From positions 1-27,278 of the forward strand of contig JBFHVZ010000017.1 in the NCBI GenBank assembly GCA_041589295.1: a DNA stretch of 27,278 bases, written 5' to 3'. Positions 23,528 through 27,278 of this stretch are shown one piece after another (the stretch's first letter is position 1; each line of letters starts with the position of its first letter). The notes beneath the pieces are model-generated. The model was given only the letters and a program-made list of their open reading frames with translations, ran no database searches and was not told where the DNA came from. This DNA comes from Bermanella sp041589295 (lineage in GTDB: Bacteria; Pseudomonadota; Gammaproteobacteria; Pseudomonadales; Oceanobacteraceae). Made by a program: the position numbers and the translations under genes.

Positions 23528-24475
23528 ATGAAAAAGTCCCTGATCGCTTTAGCTGCTTCCATGGCCGTTGTGGCCGGTGCACAAGCCGAAACCAAACTGT
23601 ACGGTAAGTTCAATGTGTCTGCGCAGTACGAAGATGCTGAAGCTGCAACGGACCCCTCGTACAAGTTAGAAAGCCATGCCAGCCGTTTGGGTGTGAAAGG
23701 CAGCGAAGATCTTGGCAATGCGAAAGCTATTTACCAAATGGAATTCGAAGTTTATGTGGATGATGGCCAAGGTAAATCAGACAAGGGTTCAGACACCCTT
23801 GAGCAGCGCAACATCTACGTAGGTCTAGATTACGGTAGCGCTGGTTCAATCAGAATGGGTCACTTTGATACACCGCTTAAGGTTTCTCAGGGCAAGTTTG
23901 ATGTATTTAATGATGTTGCAGATATAAAAAATGTTTTAGATGGTGAACAGCGAGACTCGAATCAAATTAACTACACAGTTGGCTTTGGTGACCTAGTAGC
24001 CTCTGTATCGACCATCATGCGAGAAGCAGCAGGTAAAGGAAACTACACCTCTGCTAGCCTGACCTATAAAGCTGGCGACTTGTATCTGTCATTGGCAATG
24101 GATGATGGCGTTCCAGAAAGTGTTGGTACACAACGATTGACCGCGATTTATACACTCGGCGATCTTCGACTGGGTTTGATGGCGCAGAATGTTGACGAAA
24201 AAGATACGGCTGGCTGTGGTACAAACAATGACGTCAAAGACTGTGATACCTTGGGTTACTCGGCGAATATCACCTACAAACTGGGTAAAAACGTTGTTAA
24301 AGCTCAGTACACGACAAGTGACCAAGATGAAGAGGGTGCTGCTATGACCACTGTTGGTGTTGATCATAAACTTGGTAAGGCAACTACTGCTTACGCTTTG
24401 TACAATATGTATAGCAATGATGCTGACAAATCCGGCCTTGATACTGCGGCAGTTGGCTTGATTCATAAGTTCTAA
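23528..24475 (+). CDS. Outer-membrane porin (Gram-negative general porin family)
   Basis: This is a 315-residue outer-membrane beta-barrel expected to form a trimeric channel for small solutes. Residues 1-20 are a signal peptide cut after AQA, before ETKLYGKF, the typical first strand. Porin features are ESHASRLGVKGSEDLG (strand 2 and turn), ERNIYVGLDYG-like strands, the GHFDTPLK segment leading into the constriction loop, alternating hydrophobic strands, and the terminal GLIHKF ending in Phe as recognised by the Bam complex. Cys230 and Cys239 sit in a predicted outer loop and could form a disulfide, which is uncommon in such porins. GAGGAAAC precedes the ATG, and the gene is followed by its own terminator. 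The Pho-box-like promoter hints at induction under phosphate limitation; the substrate is unknown. Confidence 0.9.
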   Translation: MKKSLIALAASMAVVAGAQAETKLYGKFNVSAQYEDAEAATDPSYKLESHASRLGVKGSEDLGNAKAIYQMEFEVYVDDGQGKSDKGSDTLEQRNIYVGLDYGSAGSIRMGHFDTPLKVSQGKFDVFNDVADIKNVLDGEQRDSNQINYTVGFGDLVASVSTIMREAAGKGNYTSASLTYKAGDLYLSLAMDDGVPESVGTQRLTAIYTLGDLRLGLMAQNVDEKDTAGCGTNNDVKDCDTLGYSANITYKLGKNVVKAQYTTSDQDEEGAAMTTVGVDHKLGKATTAYALYNMYSNDADKSGLDTAAVGLIHKF

Positions 24476-24491
24476 GCAACTAAGTTCAAAG

Positions 24492-24505
24492 CTGGCCTAG
24501 GCCAG
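24492..24505. other. Perfect 14-bp palindrome after the porin
   Basis: CTGGCCTAGGCCAG reads the same on both strands and lies 16 bases after the porin stop codon, just before its terminator. As RNA it cannot fold with so small a loop, so a protein-binding site or chance are the options. Confidence 0.5.
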
Positions 24506-24513
24506 AATGTAAT

Positions 24514-24541
24514 AAACCCAGACTATGCTCTGGGTTTTTTT
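24514..24541 (+). terminator. Rho-independent terminator of the porin gene
   Basis: AAACCCAGA (24514-24522) pairs with TCTGGGTTT (24529-24537) over 9 bp with a 6-base loop and is followed by further T's and GTTT. Confidence 0.88.
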
Positions 24542-24708
24542 GTTTAACACACTTGCTACACCTAATGCCTTTTATACATGCCCCTGTGATAATTCATTAA
24601 AGAGTGTTTAATAATTGAGCAGCGTTCGCTTGTCGCAACAGACCTGTGTCTTGCATGGTCTGGGCCTCGCTGTTTTAATGTGCCCCACATAAAAAACAGA
24701 GTGGTTGT

Positions 24709-25455
24709 ATGCGCATCTTGTTCTTACTGGGGTTGGTTTTTGCCGCCTCCCTGTCTTTTGCCGAGCACCCAGATGATCCGTGGGAAGAATGGAATCGGGA
24801 CGTTTTTGAGTTTAATGAAACCCTAGATAAATATGCGGCTAAACCTGTGGCCCAGGCTTACCGTAATGTTACGCCACAGGTCGTGGATGACGCGATTACT
24901 AATGTGTTTAGTAACCTAGGCGATCCCATCAATGCATTGAATGCGTTACTGCAAGGTAAAGTGGTTCAAGCCTTATCTGATACAGGTCGGTTTCTTGTGA
25001 ATTCCACAGTAGGTGTGCTGGGGATTTTTGATGTGGCCACGCACATAGGCTTAGAAAAGCATAACGAAGATTTTGGACAAACTCTGGCAGTTTGGGGTGT
25101 CGATGCTGGCCCCTATGTTTTTTTACCCGTGTTTGGACCCAGTACGTTGCGTGATGCATCGGGTTTAGCGGTCGACGTATATGCGTTTAGCGATCTTAAT
25201 GCTTTGGCCTACGGGGTAGAAGAAACACGTAGTTACTACTCGACTCAGTTAGTGAAATACGTGGATTTGCGTGCGGATTTAATCAATGTCGAAGGGTTGG
25301 TGATTGGGGATAAATACTCGTTTTTGCGCACCATCTATTTTCAGCGTCGTAGCTACCTGATTCATGACGGCGTTGGCGGCGCGTTACAGGATCAAGCCGA
25401 GGACGCGTTTGATGACTTTATGGACGACTTCGACGATCCAAGCACGCTTGAGTAG
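24709..25455 (+). CDS. mlaA: MlaA/VacJ family phospholipid transport protein without lipobox
   Basis: This 248-residue protein is of the MlaA family, the outer-membrane component that removes misplaced phospholipids from the outer leaflet and passes them to MlaC. Family features are WEEWNRDVFEFNETLD, the NVFSNLGDPINALNALLQGK helix, GRFLVNSTVGVLGIFD and the EDFGQTLAVWGV-AGPY-FLPVFGPS stretch. The end is acidic (DAFDDFMDDFDDP). The N-terminal signal peptide (1-18, cut after SFA) has no Cys, so the protein is probably released by signal peptidase I rather than lipidated as most MlaA proteins are. MlaA is embedded in the outer membrane, so it could still work there. GAGTGG lies before the ATG. 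The neighbours PilZ and rssB match my recollection of the Pseudomonas PA2800-PA2798 order. Confidence 0.9.
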   Translation: MRILFLLGLVFAASLSFAEHPDDPWEEWNRDVFEFNETLDKYAAKPVAQAYRNVTPQVVDDAITNVFSNLGDPINALNALLQGKVVQALSDTGRFLVNSTVGVLGIFDVATHIGLEKHNEDFGQTLAVWGVDAGPYVFLPVFGPSTLRDASGLAVDVYAFSDLNALAYGVEETRSYYSTQLVKYVDLRADLINVEGLVIGDKYSFLRTIYFQRRSYLIHDGVGGALQDQAEDAFDDFMDDFDDPSTLE

Positions 25456-25459
25456 AAAC

Positions 25460-25503
25460 AAAAAAGGCTGAACCCTAATGGCGAAGTGCCACGTGGTTCA
25501 GCC
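25460..25503 (-). terminator. Terminator of the PilZ gene
   Basis: GGCTGAACC (25466-25474) and GGTTCAGCC (25495-25503) form a perfect 9-bp stem with an inner TGGC/GCCA stem. Read on the - strand it is followed by six T's. On the + strand it begins shortly after mlaA and lacks a T-run, so it serves mainly the leftward PilZ transcript but may also help to end mlaA. Confidence 0.75.
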
Positions 25504-25547
25504 AAGGCCCTGTTCTGATGATCTGTTAAGTTTGGGTTAGCGCAGGT

Positions 25548-25844
25548 TTAACTTAACAGTTCTAAAATCTCTGCACCGTAGTAATAGAGGTCGCCGTCCT
25601 CCATTACACGGTTAACACGAATGATGGCATTAAACGCCGAAATTTGGCTTTGTTGTGACGGCAAGTGCACCACGGCCTGACTGCCAATCTTTAACGGCTC
25701 TTTCAACTCTATGCACATGCCTGTGCCGCTTAAATCAATGCAAACACCTTCGATGGTTTTATCACTCAATGTTAATTGAAGTGGTGAGTCCATCTTCATG
25801 CGAATAAAGTTGCGTTTTTCTTCGTAGGCATTTGAGAGGTTCAT
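25548..25844 (-). CDS. PilZ domain c-di-GMP-binding protein
   Basis: This is a 98-residue protein consisting of one PilZ domain. Both halves of the c-di-GMP site are visible: RNFIR (RxxxR) at about residues 11-15 and DLSGTG (DxSxxG) at about 57-62. It should therefore bind cyclic di-GMP and relay it to a partner. No other domain is present. GAGGAAAA lies 6 bases before the ATG. It converges on mlaA and diverges from rssB. A PilZ gene sits in the same place in Pseudomonas as I recall it, which suggests a conserved link with the RssB pathway, but that is inference. Confidence 0.9.
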   Translation of the reverse strand: MNLSNAYEEKRNFIRMKMDSPLQLTLSDKTIEGVCIDLSGTGMCIELKEPLKIGSQAVVHLPSQQSQISAFNAIIRVNRVMEDGDLYYYGAEILELLS

Positions 25845-26078
25845 TATTGTTTTCCTCGTTGCTGCGTGACGATGGCCTAGTTGGTCTCGTCAAAACATTG
25901 AATGCGGTTTGAGCATTTATTAATCATAATGCAATTAGTGTGACAAGCCGCACATGCTTTTGTACTCTTCACGACCTATAAAGTGACCTTTCACGACAGT
26001 TGCATGGGGTCAGTTACCCATGTAAGGTTGCCTGAAGTTGCTAAAAAGGCAATAACAATAAGTGAGTAAAGGCAGCTA

Positions 26079-27263
26079 ATGAGTCAAGTCGTGGGTCGGG
26101 TACTGGTGATCGATGATGAAGCCATTGTCCGCGACAGCATCGTTGCATATTTAGAAGACAGCGGGTTTGATGTGTTGGAGGCCGACAACGGCCCCGCAGG
26201 GGTTGAGTGCTTTCATAGCCAGCGTCCCGATATTGTGCTCTGTGACTTACGCATGCCGAACATGGACGGCTTGGAAGTCCTTAGCAAAATCAACCAGCTT
26301 TCTCCCAATACCCCCTTCATTGTGGTGTCTGGCGCAGGTGTCATGGCCGATGTGGTCGAGGCCTTACGCTTAGGTGCCAGCGATTATCTCATCAAACCGA
26401 TATTGGATTTAGAAGTCCTAGAGCACAGCATCCGCCGTAATCTAAAGGCGGCCAATCTTCTGCAAGAAAACCAAACTTATCGTACGCAGCTTGAGCAAAA
26501 AAATCGCGAGCTTGAATTGCGCTTGGATGAGCTGCGCCATGATCAACAGGCCGGTCGTGAAGTTCAACGTCGCATGTTGCCAGAGCCTCAAGCGCAAATC
26601 AGTGGCATTGAATTCAACTACAATATTTTGCCATCTTTGTATTTAAGTGGTGATTTTGTTGATTACTTTCCAATCAATGGCGAGAAGGTTTTATTTTATA
26701 TTGCAGACGTTTCTGGCCATGGTGCTTCGTCGGCATTTATTACTGTGTTGCTTAAAAACCTTACGAATCGACTGCGTCGCAATTATAAGCGACAGAGCAG
26801 TCAAGAAATTCTGTGGCCAGACAAGGTGCTGACGCGCTTTAACCGCGAGCTATTAGACGCCAAGCTGGGTAAGCATTTGAGTATCTTTTTGGGCATTATT
26901 GATTTGCCAACCAACACGCTTTCTTATAGTGTTGGCGGCCAATTCCCGATGCCCATTTTTAAGAGTGCAGAGGGTGTGCGATACCTGACCGGACGCAATC
27001 AGCCAGTTGGCTTGTTTGAGTTTGCCGAATACGAGTCCTATGAGCTTTCTCTGGGGCAAGATTTCGAACTGGTGGCGGTGTCGGACGGCATATTAGAAGT
27101 CCTGACCCAAGCAAGACTCAGTGATAAAGAAGCCTATTTGCTAGACTTGGTTGAGCAGAACAAACTCACAGTTGAAAATTTACAAGAAGTGTTAGCCCTG
27201 CGAGTGGGTCAGGAAGTCCCAGACGATATTACATTGTTGACACTGCGCAGGACTCGGGATTGA
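26079..27263 (+). CDS. rssB: RssB-like response regulator with PP2C (SpoIIE) phosphatase domain
   Basis: This is a 394-residue response regulator. The receiver domain (1-120) has Asp12-Asp13, phospho-acceptor Asp56 (VLCDLRMP), Ser84 and Lys106 (IKP). A coiled-coil linker (about 122-160) leads to a SpoIIE/PP2C-type serine phosphatase domain with metal-binding Asp residues in SGDFVDYF, ADVSGHG, VSDGILE and DDITLL, so it looks active. Pseudomonas RssB, which I recall as the same length, controls the sigma factor RpoS, and a downstream STAS-domain protein (RssC) is the likely substrate of the phosphatase. The next gene starts 5 bases after the stop codon here. E. coli RssB has a degenerate phosphatase domain and acts as the RpoS adaptor to ClpXP. 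TAAAGG is a modest ribosome site. Confidence 0.9.
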   Translation: MSQVVGRVLVIDDEAIVRDSIVAYLEDSGFDVLEADNGPAGVECFHSQRPDIVLCDLRMPNMDGLEVLSKINQLSPNTPFIVVSGAGVMADVVEALRLGASDYLIKPILDLEVLEHSIRRNLKAANLLQENQTYRTQLEQKNRELELRLDELRHDQQAGREVQRRMLPEPQAQISGIEFNYNILPSLYLSGDFVDYFPINGEKVLFYIADVSGHGASSAFITVLLKNLTNRLRRNYKRQSSQEILWPDKVLTRFNRELLDAKLGKHLSIFLGIIDLPTNTLSYSVGGQFPMPIFKSAEGVRYLTGRNQPVGLFEFAEYESYELSLGQDFELVAVSDGILEVLTQARLSDKEAYLLDLVEQNKLTVENLQEVLALRVGQEVPDDITLLTLRRTRD

Positions 27264-27268
27264 CAGAT

Positions 27269-27278
27269 ATGGACGCGG
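27269..27278 (+). CDS. Start of the gene after rssB (partial)
   Basis: ATG GAC GCG begins 5 bases after the rssB stop codon and runs off the window. In Pseudomonas the gene at this place is rssC, an anti-sigma-factor antagonist with a STAS domain. Only three codons are visible, so the identity is a guess from gene order. Confidence 0.35.

Noticed and set aside
26003..26022. Hairpin CATGGG/CCCATG between the PilZ gene and rssB as a terminator or operator
   Set aside because: Six pairs with an 8-base loop and no T-run, in a divergent region; too weak to assign a function.

Overview
The window looks like chromosomal DNA of a free-living, probably marine gammaproteobacterium related to the Pseudomonadales/Oceanospirillales. 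The evidence is the gene content (RhlE, RmuC, NhaC, HrpA, FadD, MlaA, an RssB with a phosphatase domain) and, from memory, gene neighbourhoods resembling Pseudomonas: the order mlaA / PilZ protein / rssB, and the clustering of hydrolase, phaJ, fadD, hrpA and a second FabH. No tRNA, rRNA, CRISPR, transposase, integrase or phage gene was seen. Base composition and codon use look even throughout.

Left part (1-12,900): housekeeping and stress genes, mostly in single-gene units. They are an RhlE-type RNA helicase (-), a membrane-anchored FKBP isomerase, an NhaC Na+/H+ antiporter, RmuC, MoeA, a two-CBS-domain protein, a large chemoreceptor (-), a cob(I)alamin adenosyltransferase (-) and a small unknown membrane protein.

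Middle part (11,350-20,250): fatty-acid metabolism. An alpha/beta hydrolase and a PhaJ-like (R)-enoyl-CoA hydratase run leftward. A long-chain acyl-CoA synthetase (FadD) runs divergently to the right, followed by the helicase HrpA and a FabH-like ketoacyl synthase of the type that can feed acyl-CoA from beta-oxidation into fatty-acid synthesis.

The most notable region is 20,290-23,220. It is a four-gene operon for a copper-related, ribosomally made and modified peptide of the HvfA/bufferin kind: a secreted precursor with eight EGKCG motifs, an MNIO (DUF692) maturase, its DUF2063 partner and a DoxX membrane protein. It is preceded by a sigma-E-like promoter and three helically phased 10-bp repeats, and is bounded by good terminators on both sides. 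The family is known from recent work. The regulatory array, the near-identical 48-bp coding repeats and the maturase tail are the parts worth a closer look.

Right part (23,400-27,278): a general porin with a Pho-box-like promoter, an MlaA lipid-transport protein whose signal peptide lacks the lipoprotein cysteine, a PilZ c-di-GMP protein (-), and an RssB-like response regulator with a PP2C phosphatase domain. The first codons of the next gene lie at the right edge.
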